From: Hyphomonadaceae bacterium
GTDB taxonomy: Bacteria > Pseudomonadota > Alphaproteobacteria > Caulobacterales > Hyphomonadaceae
Direction: 5' to 3'
NCBI GenBank assembly: GCA_016714495.1
Contig: JADKDU010000027.1
Location: forward strand, 124,001-188,000
Length of the DNA: 64,000 nt
Each line of letters starts with the position of its first letter. Position 1 is the first letter of the stretch. Shown in pieces: positions 1 through 9,777 of this stretch. The notes under the pieces are model-generated. The model was not told where the DNA came from, searched no databases, and saw only the letters and a list, made by a program, of their open reading frames with translations. Both the position numbers and the translations under genes were made by a program.

Positions 1-785
1 TCGGTCAGCCCGCCGCCCGTAATGTGCGCCAGCCCCTTGATACGCTTCAGCCGGATAAGCTGCAGAAGCGACTTCACATAGATTTTCGTGGGCGCCAGCA
101 GCGCCTCGCCAAGCTTCCGCTTCTCATCGAACGGCGCGCAGTCGTCCCACTTCAGCCCGGTCCGTTCCACAATCCGGCGGACCAGAGAATATCCATTCGA
201 ATGTGGTCCCGAAGAGGGCAGGGCGATCAGCACGTCGCCGGCTTTCATCTCGCCCGTGCGCGGCAGCAAATCCGTCCGCTCGACCGCGCCAACCACGAAG
301 CCCGCGAGATCATAATGCCCCGCCGAATACATGCCCGGCATCTCGGCCGTCTCGCCGCCCACCAGCGTACAGCCTGCCTGACGGCAGCCTTCCGCAATGC
401 CGGAAATCACCTTCGCAGCCGTGCCCGTCTCAAGCTTTCCGGTCGCGAAATAATCCAGGAAGAAAAGCGGCTCCGCCCCCTGCGCCAGAACATCGTTCAC
501 GCACATGGCTACGAGATCGATCCCGATCGTCTCGTGCCGTCCCGTTGCGAAGGCCAGCATTAGCTTGGTGCCAACTCCGTCCGTACCCGAAACAAGCACG
601 GGGTCCTTGAACCCGGCCGCCTTCAGGTCGAACAGGCCGCCGAACCCGCCCAGCGCACCATCTGCGCCGACGCGCCGTGTCGAGGCCGCCATCGGTTTGA
701 TCGCATCCACCAGAGCTTCGCCTGCGTCGATATCGACGCCGGCGTCGCGATAGGTCATGGGCTTGCTTGAATCTGATCCGCTCAT
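1..785 (-). CDS. purM: Phosphoribosylformylglycinamidine cyclo-ligase (AIR synthetase), 3' end missing
   Basis: PurM closes the imidazole ring, making aminoimidazole ribotide from FGAM with ATP in cytoplasmic purine synthesis. The reading frame has no stop before the window edge, so only about 261 residues are seen and roughly the last 85 are missing. Visible family blocks are [11 protein letters not shown] near the N-terminus, SGTDGVGTK (nucleotide-binding loop), [22 protein letters not shown] and, at the cut end, [10 protein letters not shown]. The ATG at 783-785 fits the usual N-terminus. It is divergent from the DUF2066 gene across about 100 bases, an arrangement with hda next door that is common in alphaproteobacteria. 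I am confident of the identity. Confidence 0.95.
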   Translation of the reverse strand, partial: MSGSDSSKPMTYRDAGVDIDAGEALVDAIKPMAASTRRVGADGALGGFGGLFDLKAAGFKDPVLVSGTDGVGTKLMLAFATGRHETIGIDLVAMCVNDVLAQGAEPLFFLDYFATGKLETGTAAKVISGIAEGCRQAGCTLVGGETAEMPGMYSAGHYDLAGFVVGAVERTDLLPRTGEMKAGDVLIALPSSGPHSNGYSLVRRIVERTGLKWDDCAPFDEKRKLGEALLAPTKIYVKSLLQLIRLKRIKGLAHITGGGLT

Positions 786-888
786 GAGCCGGCAGTTAAC
801 ACGCTGAGGAAGGCCGGACCAGCGTGACCAAGCGTTCATGCACAACCTGCCTTACAATGGCCGGACGGCGCTGCTAGTTTTCGCCCCC

Positions 889-1935
889 ATGAGACAAATC
901 ACCAGATTCGCAGCCGTTTTTGCCGCTTCGCTGGCGCTCGCCGGGACGGCGCTTGCGCAGTCGCCGGTCTATTCGGTCAAGGATCTGCCAATCGACAAGA
1001 CGGCGCCTTCCGCCGCCGAAGCGACCAACCAAGGCCGCGCCGAGGCTCGCGTCATCGGGGCGCAGCGCCTGATCGATCGCCTGACCCTGCCGGAAGACCG
1101 TTCCGCCGCGCGCCAGCCGATCGATGCGGCGACCGTTGCCCGCTCCTATCGCAGCGTGCAGTCGCAGGGCGAGAAATCGTCCTCCGTCGCCGGCGGCATC
1201 CGCGCCACGGGCTTCGTCACCTGGAGCTATCGCGAGGCCGAGGTTCGCGCCTATCTGGACTCGCTCGGCGTGCCCTATGTCGACAGTCAGGCAGGCCTAG
1301 CCATGGTCGTGCCTGTCGCTGCAGCCGGCGTTGATCCAGCTCAGTGGGGCGCCCAGTGGACTGCGACCGTGAATGGCCAGATTGCTGGCAAATCCGACGA
1401 CACCGTTCTGACGCCCTATATTGGCTCCATCGAAAGCTGGAACCGCCGGCCGGCATGGTCCGAAGTACAGGAAGAACTCACGCGCGTCCGTGCAGACCAT
1501 GGCGTGATTGCCGAAGCCTACCAGCAAGGCCCGCAATACTATGTTCGCCTCGTTGATATGCGCACAAACATTCCAACCCCGGATATTGGCGTCGCCGGTC
1601 CGTTCGTGAGTCTCCAGTCGGCGCAGGCTGGCGCGGTCACGGAATTGGAGCGCGCGTGGAAAGCGGCCTCGATCGTGCGCGGCTCTGGTGCGACCAACCT
1701 CACGCTGGTTGCGGCGTTCAATGACATTCAGGAATGGGTGAAGATCCGCAAGGGTCTGGAGACCTCGCGTCTGGTGCGTCAGCTCAATATCGAGTCACTC
1801 TCGACCGTCGGCGCCGACATCCGCTTTGCCTATTCGGGACGCCCGGATCAGCTTGCGGCTGACCTGCGTTCTAAGGGCGTAGATCTCAGCGGCTCCGAAG
1901 GCAGCTGGATGCTGCGGGTTTCCGCCCCGCAATGA
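889..1935 (+). CDS. DUF2066 family secreted protein
   Basis: A 348-residue protein of unknown biochemical role. The ATG at 889 is preferred over the one at 838 because it gives a clean signal peptide (MRQITRFAAVF..., ending at ALAQ) and the 17 upstream residues look like non-coding sequence. After the signal peptide come the features of DUF2066: VYSVKDLPIDKTA, an AEARVIGAQRLIDRL helix and a C-terminal part ending at SWMLRVSAPQ. It probably acts in the periplasm or at the inner membrane. Its stop overlaps the hdaA start (ATGA), so the two are translationally coupled. DUF2066 genes commonly sit between purM and hda in alphaproteobacteria, which supports the assignment, but no function is known to me. 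Confidence 0.8.
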   Translation: MRQITRFAAVFAASLALAGTALAQSPVYSVKDLPIDKTAPSAAEATNQGRAEARVIGAQRLIDRLTLPEDRSAARQPIDAATVARSYRSVQSQGEKSSSVAGGIRATGFVTWSYREAEVRAYLDSLGVPYVDSQAGLAMVVPVAAAGVDPAQWGAQWTATVNGQIAGKSDDTVLTPYIGSIESWNRRPAWSEVQEELTRVRADHGVIAEAYQQGPQYYVRLVDMRTNIPTPDIGVAGPFVSLQSAQAGAVTELERAWKAASIVRGSGATNLTLVAAFNDIQEWVKIRKGLETSRLVRQLNIESLSTVGADIRFAYSGRPDQLAADLRSKGVDLSGSEGSWMLRVSAPQ

Positions 1936-2609
1936 CGCCATCCGGCGGCCAGCTATTCCTCGACTTCCCCCGCATCGACCCCGTCGAGCGACCGCTGATC
2001 GAAACCGGCTCCTATGCAGCCGCTGTTGGCGCGATCCGCCGCTGGAGGCATTGGCCTGGCGGCCAGCTGGCGCTGGTGGGTGAAGCCTGCGCCGGCAAGA
2101 CCCGCCTCGTGCGGTTCTGGGCCTCCGATGCCGGCGCCGCCCTTGTGACGGGGGAGGCGCTTGCACATGCAGAGATGGACGAGATCGCGAAGCTCTCAGT
2201 CTTAGCCCTGGCGATTGACGATGCCGACCATCCGGCAGCGGCCTTGGGCCTATTGGCCGCTCTTAACCTTTGCCGCGACCGAGGCGCGCCGGTCCTGGTG
2301 TCGGGCCGGATCGACCCGGCCGGCTGGCACAGCCGGCCGCTGGACCTGAAATCCCGTCTGGCGGCGATGCCGGTCGCACATATTGAGCTACCAGACGATG
2401 AAACGCTGGCCTTCCGTTTGCGGGAAGAATGCGCCCTCAGGCATCTTATTTTACCTGACGAATCCGTCGTTTACCTTGCCCGGCGCGTGGAGCGTTCCTG
2501 GGCTGCTGTCGGGCAGGTGGCAGACCAGATCGAGCGAACGCCCGGCAGGGCCGAAAGCCTCCGTTCGGCCCGAGCGGTTCTGACTGGCCTAGGCATGGAT
2601 CCCGGTTAA
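1932..2609 (+). CDS. hdaA: DnaA regulatory inactivator HdaA (AAA+ protein)
   Basis: Hda-type proteins bind the beta sliding clamp and stimulate ATP hydrolysis by DnaA, limiting re-initiation of replication. The 225-residue product carries the clamp-binding motif QLFLDFP at residues 7-13, a Walker A-like loop GEACAGKTRL near residue 50, a Walker B-like ALAIDDADH near residue 93, and sensor/arginine-finger regions (VSGRIDPAGW, DLKSRLAAMP). It lacks the DnaA DNA-binding domain IV. It overlaps the upstream DUF2066 gene by four bases. The downstream neighbour ppk starts 91 bases later. The identification rests on the motif set and the gene order purM-DUF2066-hda-ppk-ppx. Confidence 0.88.
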   Translation: MTPSGGQLFLDFPRIDPVERPLIETGSYAAAVGAIRRWRHWPGGQLALVGEACAGKTRLVRFWASDAGAALVTGEALAHAEMDEIAKLSVLALAIDDADHPAAALGLLAALNLCRDRGAPVLVSGRIDPAGWHSRPLDLKSRLAAMPVAHIELPDDETLAFRLREECALRHLILPDESVVYLARRVERSWAAVGQVADQIERTPGRAESLRSARAVLTGLGMDPG

Positions 2610-2700
2610 TCCCACCAGACGCCGAAAAAGTTCCGTAATATATGGATGGTAAGCAGGATTTCAGGATCGGCGTCAGACCGCTCCAAACCTGGGTGTTGAA

Positions 2701-4911
2701 GTGGACCAAGCGGATATGGCCGATCGCAGCGAACGCGCGCGCGAGCCCTCGCCGAAAGGCAAGGAAGCAGCAGCTGTGACGGCAAGTGCCGCCCAGCTGG
2801 AGCAGTCGCCGGAGCGTTTTTTCAACCGCGAATTGTCGTGGCTCAAGTTCAACACGCGCGTTCTTGAAGAAGCGGAAAACAGGCGCCATCCGCTGCTCGA
2901 ACGCCTGCGTTTCATCTCGATTTCAGCCACCAACCTCGACGAATTCTACTCGGTTCGCGTCGCCGGCCTTCGCCAGCAGGCACGAACCGGCATCACGCGC
3001 GTCTCGCAGGATGGGCTGACGCCGCAACAACAGCTCGACCGTATCGCTGTCGACGCCGGCATATTGATGGCCGAGCAACAGCGCATCTGGAACGAGATCC
3101 GCAGCGAGATGAAGCGGGCAGGGCTTGCCGTCGTCGATGAAGATGATCTCAACGATGCCGATTGCGAATGGCTGCGCGCGCGCTTTCTTGAGCGGGTCTT
3201 CCCGGTTCTCACTCCGCTGGCGATCGACCCGTCGCATCCGTTTCCATTCCTGCCGAACCAGGGCTTTGCCGTCGGCTTCACTCTGAAGCGGTCAAGCGAT
3301 GGCGAAAAGCTGCGTGCGCTTGTACCGATCCCGACCCATGTCGAACGCTTCATCGAACTGCTGCCCGGGCCTAAGGGCCGCCGTTTCATCGCGCTTGAAG
3401 ACGTGATCACGCTGTTCCTCGACACGCTGTTCCCGGACTGCGTCTCGAAAGGACGTTGCGTGCTGCGCATCATCCGCGACAGCGACATCGAGATCGAGGA
3501 AGAGGCGGAAGATCTTGTCCGTGAGTTCGAAATCCTGCTGAAGCAGCGCCGCCGCGGCCGTATTGTGCGCCTCAAGATTGACCGGGGTGCGCCTGAAGAC
3601 CTGAAGGCTTTCTTCATCGAAGAAATCGGCGCAGAGCCGGCCGATATCGTCGAAATCGACGGCCTCATGGGCCTTGGGCAGCTCAAGGAGCTGATCGTCG
3701 AGGGCCGCCCGGATCTTGTCTTCAAACCGTTCGAGTCGCGCTTTCCCGAGCGTATTCGCGAACATAACGGCGATATCTTCGCGGCCATCCGGGTGAAGGA
3801 CATTCTCGTCCACCATCCCTATGAGTCTTTCGACGTCGTCGCGCAGTTCCTGCGCCAGGCTGCACGCGATCCGGAAGTCGTGGCGGTGAAGCAGACACTG
3901 TACCGCACTTCGAAGAATTCGCCGATTGTTGCTGCGCTGATCGAAGCGGCTGAGGCCGGCAAGAACGTCACAGCACTGGTCGAACTGAAAGCGCGTTTCG
4001 ACGAGGAGGCCAACCTGCGCCTCGCGCGCGACCTCGAGCGCGCCGGCGTGCAGGTCGTCTATGGATTTATTGAACTCAAGACGCATGCGAAGGTCAGCCT
4101 TGTCATCCGCCGCGAGCAGGGTTCGCTACGTGCCTATACGCACATCGGCACGGGCAACTACCACCCGATTACCGCGCGGATCTATGACGACCTGTCGCTA
4201 TTCACGGCCGACGAAAAGATCGGCCGCGATGCGGGGCGCTTGTTCAACTACGTGACCGGTTATTCGAAGCCCAAGGAGATGGAGGCCATGGCCATCTCCC
4301 CGCTGACCATGAAGCCCACGCTGATCGCGCTGATCGAGGACGAGATTGCTCACGCGAAAGCCGGTCGTCCTGCGCAGATCTGGGCCAAGCTCAATGCGCT
4401 GGTCGACGAAGCGATCATCGACACGCTCTACAAGGCCAGTCAGGCCGGCGTGCAGATCCAGCTGATCGTACGCGGCATCTGCTGCCTGCGGCCTGGTGTC
4501 CCCGGACTGTCGGATAATATCGAGGTGCGCTCGATTGTCGGGCGATTCCTAGAGCATTCACGTATTGTCTGCTTTGGTGCGGGCGCGGGCCTGCCGTCGG
4601 ACGAGGCCAAGGTTTTCATCGCCTCGGCCGACTGGATGCAGCGGAATCTGGACCGGCGCGTTGAAACGCTGACGCCGATCAAGAACCCGACTGTGCATAA
4701 CCAGGTGCTCGACCAGATCATGCTGGCGAACCTCAACGACCGCGCACAAAGCTGGACGTTGCGCCCCGATGGACGCTATGTCCGTAACGCGCCGACCAAG
4801 GGTCGCCAGCCCTTCTCGGCGCACGAGTACTTCCTGGAAAACCCCAGCCTGTCGGGTCGGGGCAATGCACTGCGGCTCACCACGCCGCCGCAGCTCAAGC
4901 CAAGAGGCTGA
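2701..4911 (+). CDS. ppk: Polyphosphate kinase 1
   Basis: PPK1 reversibly makes inorganic polyphosphate from ATP at the membrane or in the cytoplasm. The 736-residue length is typical. It starts with an unusual-looking leader of about 40 residues (start GTG at 2701), then the conserved [20 protein letters not shown] and [17 protein letters not shown]. The phosphorylated-histidine region [15 protein letters not shown] and the GTGNYH segment are present, as is the second active histidine region [11 protein letters not shown]. The C-terminal [17 protein letters not shown] segment is also normal. It is followed 47 bases later by ppx, forming a polyphosphate synthesis and degradation pair, the usual alphaproteobacterial arrangement. 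Confidence 0.96.
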   Translation: MDQADMADRSERAREPSPKGKEAAAVTASAAQLEQSPERFFNRELSWLKFNTRVLEEAENRRHPLLERLRFISISATNLDEFYSVRVAGLRQQARTGITRVSQDGLTPQQQLDRIAVDAGILMAEQQRIWNEIRSEMKRAGLAVVDEDDLNDADCEWLRARFLERVFPVLTPLAIDPSHPFPFLPNQGFAVGFTLKRSSDGEKLRALVPIPTHVERFIELLPGPKGRRFIALEDVITLFLDTLFPDCVSKGRCVLRIIRDSDIEIEEEAEDLVREFEILLKQRRRGRIVRLKIDRGAPEDLKAFFIEEIGAEPADIVEIDGLMGLGQLKELIVEGRPDLVFKPFESRFPERIREHNGDIFAAIRVKDILVHHPYESFDVVAQFLRQAARDPEVVAVKQTLYRTSKNSPIVAALIEAAEAGKNVTALVELKARFDEEANLRLARDLERAGVQVVYGFIELKTHAKVSLVIRREQGSLRAYTHIGTGNYHPITARIYDDLSLFTADEKIGRDAGRLFNYVTGYSKPKEMEAMAISPLTMKPTLIALIEDEIAHAKAGRPAQIWAKLNALVDEAIIDTLYKASQAGVQIQLIVRGICCLRPGVPGLSDNIEVRSIVGRFLEHSRIVCFGAGAGLPSDEAKVFIASADWMQRNLDRRVETLTPIKNPTVHNQVLDQIMLANLNDRAQSWTLRPDGRYVRNAPTKGRQPFSAHEYFLENPSLSGRGNALRLTTPPQLKPRG

Positions 4912-4958
4912 TCCATCAGGATGCGCCTCGGGGCCAGTTACGGACCAGAGGCCAGCGT

Positions 4959-6446
4959 ATGACGGCAACTTCGGCAACGCGATCCAGGGCAAGCAGCAAG
5001 TCAGCTCGCTGGAAACGGATCGGCGTTATGGATGTTGGTTCGAACTCTGTTCGTCTGGTCGTCTACGATGTTCGCGGTCGCGCGATGCAGCCGCGCTTCA
5101 ATGAGAAAGTGCTCGCCGGTCTTGGCCGGGGACTCAACTCAACCGGCAAGCTCAACAAGGAAGGCGTCGAGATCGCGATCGCGGCGCTTGCGCGGTTTGC
5201 GTCGATCACCCGCGCGCAGAAAGTCGAAGCGCTATTTCCCTTCGCTACGGCGGCTGTGCGCGAGGCCAGTGATGGGAAGGAATTCGCGGAGCGGGTGAAG
5301 AAGGAAACAGGCATCACGCTGCGTATCCTTTCTGGCAATGACGAGGCGCGCTTCGCCGCTGAAGGTGTGCTGGCAGGTACGCCTGGCGTCGATGGCGTTG
5401 CAGGCGATCTGGGGGGCTCAAGCCTCGAACTCGCGAGATTGACGAATGGCCGTTATGAGATCGGCTCCACCTATCCTTTGGGGCCGCTTGCGCTAGACTC
5501 AGGCGGAGCGTTCAACGAGGACAAGGTGCTTGCCAAGGTGAGGGACGTGCTTTCCGGCGCGTCTGAACTCAAGAAGTCGGGCGACACCTTCTTCGCCGTC
5601 GGCGGCGCTTGGCGCGCGATCGGCACGCTGCATATGGAGTTAACGCGGGCGCCGCTTCACATGCTGCAGAATTATGAGATGGACGCGGCCGAGCTATCCA
5701 AGCTCCTCGGCGAAATTCTTGGCGGCAAGAAACATGTCGAATTGCTGCTCGAAGTTACGAAACGCCGCGCCGTGACAATTCCCTACGCCGCCGCCGTCCT
5801 GAAAACGCTGCTCGAGATCGGCAAATTCAAGAGCGTGATGATCTCGTCGTATGGCGTACGCGAGGGCATCATTTTCGACAGCCTTGACGATGCTGAGCGC
5901 GCAGAAGATCCGCTAGATGCGGGCATCGAGGCCCTCATCGCCGACGAGCAGGCCGCCGAATTCGGTCGGGCGCTTGCCGATTGGGCAAGTGAAGCTGCCC
6001 CCTATACGTTGAACGCACGGCTCAGTTCAGCGGCCTGCCGGCTCGTGGATATCGGTGCGCTACTTCACCCCGATCACCGCGCCGACCTCGCCTTTGATCT
6101 TGTTGCGCGCGCGCCCTTGCCCGGCCTGAGCCATCGCGACCGCGCCGCGTTAGCACTGGCTGTCGCCTCGCGCTTCAAGAAGGGCCTACGCAACGACGTC
6201 AGTGAGAAGCTGCTGGACATTCACACCGCTGGAAAGGCGAGGGCGCTCGGCGCTCTCATGCGTCTTGCCGCCGACTTCTCCGGCCGGTCCGCCGACCTGC
6301 TCAAGCACGCGCGTCTGACATGCGATGGGGACACGCTGTCTCTGAAGGTCGCCTTGCCCTATCGCGCGCTGGTTTCGGAATCGGTGGAGCGTCGGCTCGA
6401 ACAGGCTGCTGATGAGCTAGACATGGACTACGCGCTAACGACGTAG
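4959..6446 (+). CDS. ppx: Exopolyphosphatase, Ppx/GppA family
   Basis: Degrades polyphosphate processively from chain ends and may also act on pppGpp. The 495-residue protein has the actin-like ATPase fold signatures: phosphate-1 loop VMDVGSNSVRLVVYD near residue 24, ATAAVREASDGKEFAERV, the NDEARFAAEGVLAG block, and phosphate-2 loop GVAGDLGGSSLELARL. A C-terminal HD-like helical region follows. The ATG at 4959 has an AGAGG ribosome site seven bases upstream. The ATG at 5028 would remove the first beta strand and is unlikely. It sits directly after ppk. Its stop lies four bases from the convergent rnd stop, with a short imperfect palindrome across the junction. Confidence 0.93.
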   Translation: MTATSATRSRASSKSARWKRIGVMDVGSNSVRLVVYDVRGRAMQPRFNEKVLAGLGRGLNSTGKLNKEGVEIAIAALARFASITRAQKVEALFPFATAAVREASDGKEFAERVKKETGITLRILSGNDEARFAAEGVLAGTPGVDGVAGDLGGSSLELARLTNGRYEIGSTYPLGPLALDSGGAFNEDKVLAKVRDVLSGASELKKSGDTFFAVGGAWRAIGTLHMELTRAPLHMLQNYEMDAAELSKLLGEILGGKKHVELLLEVTKRRAVTIPYAAAVLKTLLEIGKFKSVMISSYGVREGIIFDSLDDAERAEDPLDAGIEALIADEQAAEFGRALADWASEAAPYTLNARLSSAACRLVDIGALLHPDHRADLAFDLVARAPLPGLSHRDRAALALAVASRFKKGLRNDVSEKLLDIHTAGKARALGALMRLAADFSGRSADLLKHARLTCDGDTLSLKVALPYRALVSESVERRLEQAADELDMDYALTT

Positions 6447-6450
6447 TCTT

Positions 6451-7623
6451 TTAGACTTCGACGATCTTCACGCCCTTGGGCGAGGCCGCTAAGGCGACCT
6501 TGCCGCTCTTAAGCCGCAGCGCCATTTCGCCGAAGACCTCACGGCGCCAGCCTTTCAGGGCTGCGATATCGGGGTTGTCGTCGCGAGCAAGTTTCTCGAG
6601 ATCCGCTGCGTTCGCAATCAGGCGTGTCGCCACGCCGGCTTCGTCCGAAACCTGCTTGAGCAGAACCTTCAGCAGTTCGCCCACGGCGCCAGGCGGCGGA
6701 CCAGCTGACTCAGGTCGCTCCACGTCCGGCGCATATTTGTCCGGATCATCCAGAGCCTGATTGATGGCGTGGATCAGGCCTTGTCCATGTTTCGATTTCG
6801 CAAAGCCATTCGGCACGGCGCGCATGCGTTCGAGCGCGTCAGCCGTTCGCGGCTTCTGCTGGGCTATTTCCTGGATGGCGTCGTCCTTCAGAATGCGACC
6901 ACGCGGCTTGTCGGTTTCCTGCGCAACACGCTCGCGCCAGGCGGAGACATTGGCGAGCACGGCGAGGTAATCGCTTTTGTATTTGCGGATCTTCTGTCGC
7001 TTCCAGCCGGTCTCGGGATCGAACGCATAGATCTCAGGATCAAGCAGGGCGTCGTGCTCGTCCGCGATCCAGTCGGTGCGGTTCTGCTTCGCGAGCTTTT
7101 CACTGAGAATGCGGTAGATCTTGCGCAGATAGACGACGTCGCCACGCGCATAGCGGAGCTGCTTTTCCGAAAGCGGGCGGCGCGCCCAATCGGTGAATTG
7201 CGAAGATTTGTCGACCGTGCCCTTGAGCACGCGACTGACGAGGTTCTCGTAGCTGATCGAGTCGCCCAGCCCGCACGCCATGGCGGCGATCTGCGTGTCG
7301 AAGATCGGCGCGGGGGTATGCCCGATCAGGCGGGTGAAAATCTCGAGATCCTGCCGAGCGGCGTGGAACACCTTAACCTTCGAAATGTCGGCCAGCAGCT
7401 TGAGCATGGGGGAAAGATCGATCCCCTTGGCGATCGGATCGACCAGCACGTCGTAATCGGCGTTCGCCACCTGGATCAGGCAGACCTGCGGCCAGTAAGT
7501 TGTTTCACGGTGGAATTCGGTGTCCACAGCGAGAAAATCGCCCTCGGACAGGCGTTTGCAGGCATCGACCAGCGCATCCGTATCGGTGATCAGCCGGATC
7601 TCGCCGGTCTCGTCGTCGTTCAA
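6451..7623 (-). CDS. rnd: Ribonuclease D
   Basis: A 3'-5' exoribonuclease that trims tRNA precursors. DEDD residues are seen in AVDTEFHRE (Exo I), the FHAARQDLEIF region (Exo II) and LRYARGDVVYL (Exo III). An HRDC-like helical domain follows near residues 215-300. I place the start at the TTG at 7621-7623, giving 390 residues. It is preceded nine bases upstream by GGGAG, and the protein then begins just before ITDTDALVDACKRL, the normal family N-terminus. The ATG at 7758 would overlap the divergent aspS gene and add 45 non-family residues. The 125-base gap left between rnd and aspS gives room for both promoters. Confidence 0.9.
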   Translation of the reverse strand: MNDDETGEIRLITDTDALVDACKRLSEGDFLAVDTEFHRETTYWPQVCLIQVANADYDVLVDPIAKGIDLSPMLKLLADISKVKVFHAARQDLEIFTRLIGHTPAPIFDTQIAAMACGLGDSISYENLVSRVLKGTVDKSSQFTDWARRPLSEKQLRYARGDVVYLRKIYRILSEKLAKQNRTDWIADEHDALLDPEIYAFDPETGWKRQKIRKYKSDYLAVLANVSAWRERVAQETDKPRGRILKDDAIQEIAQQKPRTADALERMRAVPNGFAKSKHGQGLIHAINQALDDPDKYAPDVERPESAGPPPGAVGELLKVLLKQVSDEAGVATRLIANAADLEKLARDDNPDIAALKGWRREVFGEMALRLKSGKVALAASPKGVKIVEV

Positions 7624-7748
7624 AATTACAGGCTCCCGAATCGACGGCCAGCCGATATTGACAAGCTTGACGGCGACATGCGCTTGTCCGCCCGATCTAT
7701 CAAGCCAAATCCCCCGTTTTTGGCGGGAAAAGCAGGAGTTTTGCCCCC

Positions 7749-9532
7749 ATGCATGCATACAGGACGCATAGCTGCGGCCAGCTGCGCGCGGGTGACGTGG
7801 GCAATAGCGTTCGCATTTCAGGCTGGGTTCACCGCAAGCGCGACCATGGCGGTCTGCTTTTCGTGGACCTGCGGGATCATTACGGCCTAACCCAGTGCGT
7901 CATTACGCCGTCGAACCCCAATTTCGCGCGTCTGGAGCGTATCCGGGTCGAGTCCGTCATTACGGTCACAGGCGAGGTTGTCGCTCGGGAAGCCTCCACG
8001 GTGAACTCGGGTCTGCCGACCGGGGCGATTGAGCTGAAGGTCGCTGAGCTAGGTGTGATTTCTGAAGCCGACGAGTTGCCGCTGCCAGTGTTTGCAGAGC
8101 CGGAATATCCCGAAGACGTCCGCCTGAAATATCGCTTCCTCGACCTGCGCCGCGAGACGCTGCACGCCAACATCGTGAAGCGCACGCAGGTGATTTCCTC
8201 CATGCGCCGGCGCATGGCCGATATGGGCTTTACGGAGTATTCGACGCCAATCTTGACGGCTTCGTCGCCGGAAGGCGCGCGCGACTTCCTCGTGCCGAGC
8301 CGCATTCATCAGGGGAAGTTCTTCGCGCTGCCGCAGGCGCCGCAGCAGTACAAGCAGCTGCTGATGGTGGCGGGCTTCGATCGCTACTTCCAGATCGCGC
8401 CGTGCTTCCGCGACGAAGACCCGCGCGCCGACCGTCTGCCCGGCGAATTTTACCAACTCGATCTGGAGATGAGCTTCGTCACGCAGGAAGACGTCTGGGA
8501 CACGATGGAGCCCGTGCTGCGCGGCGTGTTCGAGGAGTTCTCGAACGGCAAGCCCGTTACCCAGAGATCCCGCGCATTCCCTATGACACCGCGGTCCGCA
8601 AATACGGCTCAGACAAACCGGATTTGCGCAACCCGATCGAGATGGGGAATGTCTCGGACCACTTCCGTGGCTCCGGCTTCAAGGTCTTCGCCGGCATGCT
8701 GGAGAAGGACGCCAAGATCGAGGTCTGGGGCATTCCCGCATCGGGCGGCGGCAGCCGTGCGTTCTGCGACAAGATGAATTCCTGGGCGCAGCAACAGGGC
8801 CAGCCGGGTCTCGGGTACATCTTCTGGCGCGAAGGCGAAGAGGGCGGAGCAGGCCCTGTCGCCAAGAACATCGGCCCGGAGCGCACCGAAGCCATTCGCA
8901 AACAGTTCGGCCTCAAGGTCGGAGATGCGATCTTCTTCGTCGCCGGTCAGCCAACAAACTTCTACAAGTTCGCGGGTGAGGCGCGGAGCCGCGTGGGCTC
9001 CGAACTTAACCTGACGCAACTCGACCAATTCGCGTGCTGCTGGATCGTCGATTTCCCGTTCTATGAATGGAATGAGGACGAGAAGCGAATCGACTTCGCG
9101 CACAACCCGTTCTCTATGCCTCAGGGCGGGATGGAAGCTCTCAGCGGCGCGCAGGATCCGCTGACGCTCAAGGCATTCCAATACGACATGGTCTGCAACG
9201 GCTTCGAGATCGCCTCCGGCTCGATCCGTAATCATCACCCCGCGACCATGGTGAAGGCGTTCGAACTCACCGGCCTCTCCAAGGCGCAGGTCGAGGAACA
9301 GTTCGGCGGCCTCTATCGGGCGTTCCAGTTCGGCGCACCGCCCCACGGCGGTATGGCGGCGGGCGTGGACCGGATTGTCATGCTGGTCTGCGGCGTCCAG
9401 AACCTGCGCGAAATCACGCTATTCCCGATGAACCAGCAGGCGCAGGACCTGTTGATGAACGCGCCAAGCGAGGCGACAACCAAGCAGCTTCGCGAGCTGG
9501 GCATCCGCGTTGTTGCTCAGGAAAAGAAGTAA
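7749..9532 (+). CDS. aspS: Aspartyl-tRNA synthetase, reading frame broken by a one-base deletion
   Basis: Class II synthetase charging tRNA-Asp (possibly also tRNA-Asn, as in non-discriminating types). The N-terminal OB anticodon-binding domain ([20 protein letters not shown]) is followed by motif 1, motif 2 ([13 protein letters not shown]), the bacterial GAD insertion ([13 protein letters not shown]) and motif 3 ([13 protein letters not shown]). Residues up to GKPVTQ are read from 7749. The rest, from about 8564 ([23 protein letters not shown]), is in the -1 frame. Adding one base within CAGAGATC restores a continuous protein of about 594 residues with normal spacing to relatives. Because the enzyme is essential and no second copy is visible, a sequencing error is likelier than a true pseudogene. 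Confidence 0.93.
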
Positions 9533-9599
9533 ATCTTCGAGGGCCTGGTCCGCCGCTAACGATGCTTGCGGCGCTGTTATAAACCTTGAAATCGCCAGC

Positions 9600-9628
9600 G
9601 GCGGCGGGCTCTTTTTAGGCTCGCCGCC
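9600..9628 (+). terminator. Hairpin downstream of aspS, possible terminator
   Basis: GGCGGCGGGCT pairs with the arm ending CTCGCCGCC to give an 11-pair stem (two G-T pairs) around a T-rich loop. It lies 68 bases after the aspS stop. There is no long T tract after the 3' arm, so rho-independent termination is only possible, not clear. The rest of 9533-9777 is leader sequence for the ParA-like gene and holds nothing else I can name. Confidence 0.4.
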
Positions 9629-9777
9629 ATAGTTGTGTTTACATTCATTCCCCTTAACATTGCCCTGCAAATCGTAACCATCGCGATAGGCGCGCGCTAA
9701 AGCGGTGACCTTCACCCTGCATGTGTCCCAGAGCCGCGCCTTGCGCCGGCGCCGGGACTCAGGGCCGGGAGAGGGTA

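Noticed and set aside
6769..7890. 373-residue plus-strand ORF opposite rnd
   Set aside because: Shadow of rnd; it also overlaps the aspS start in another frame and has no domain.
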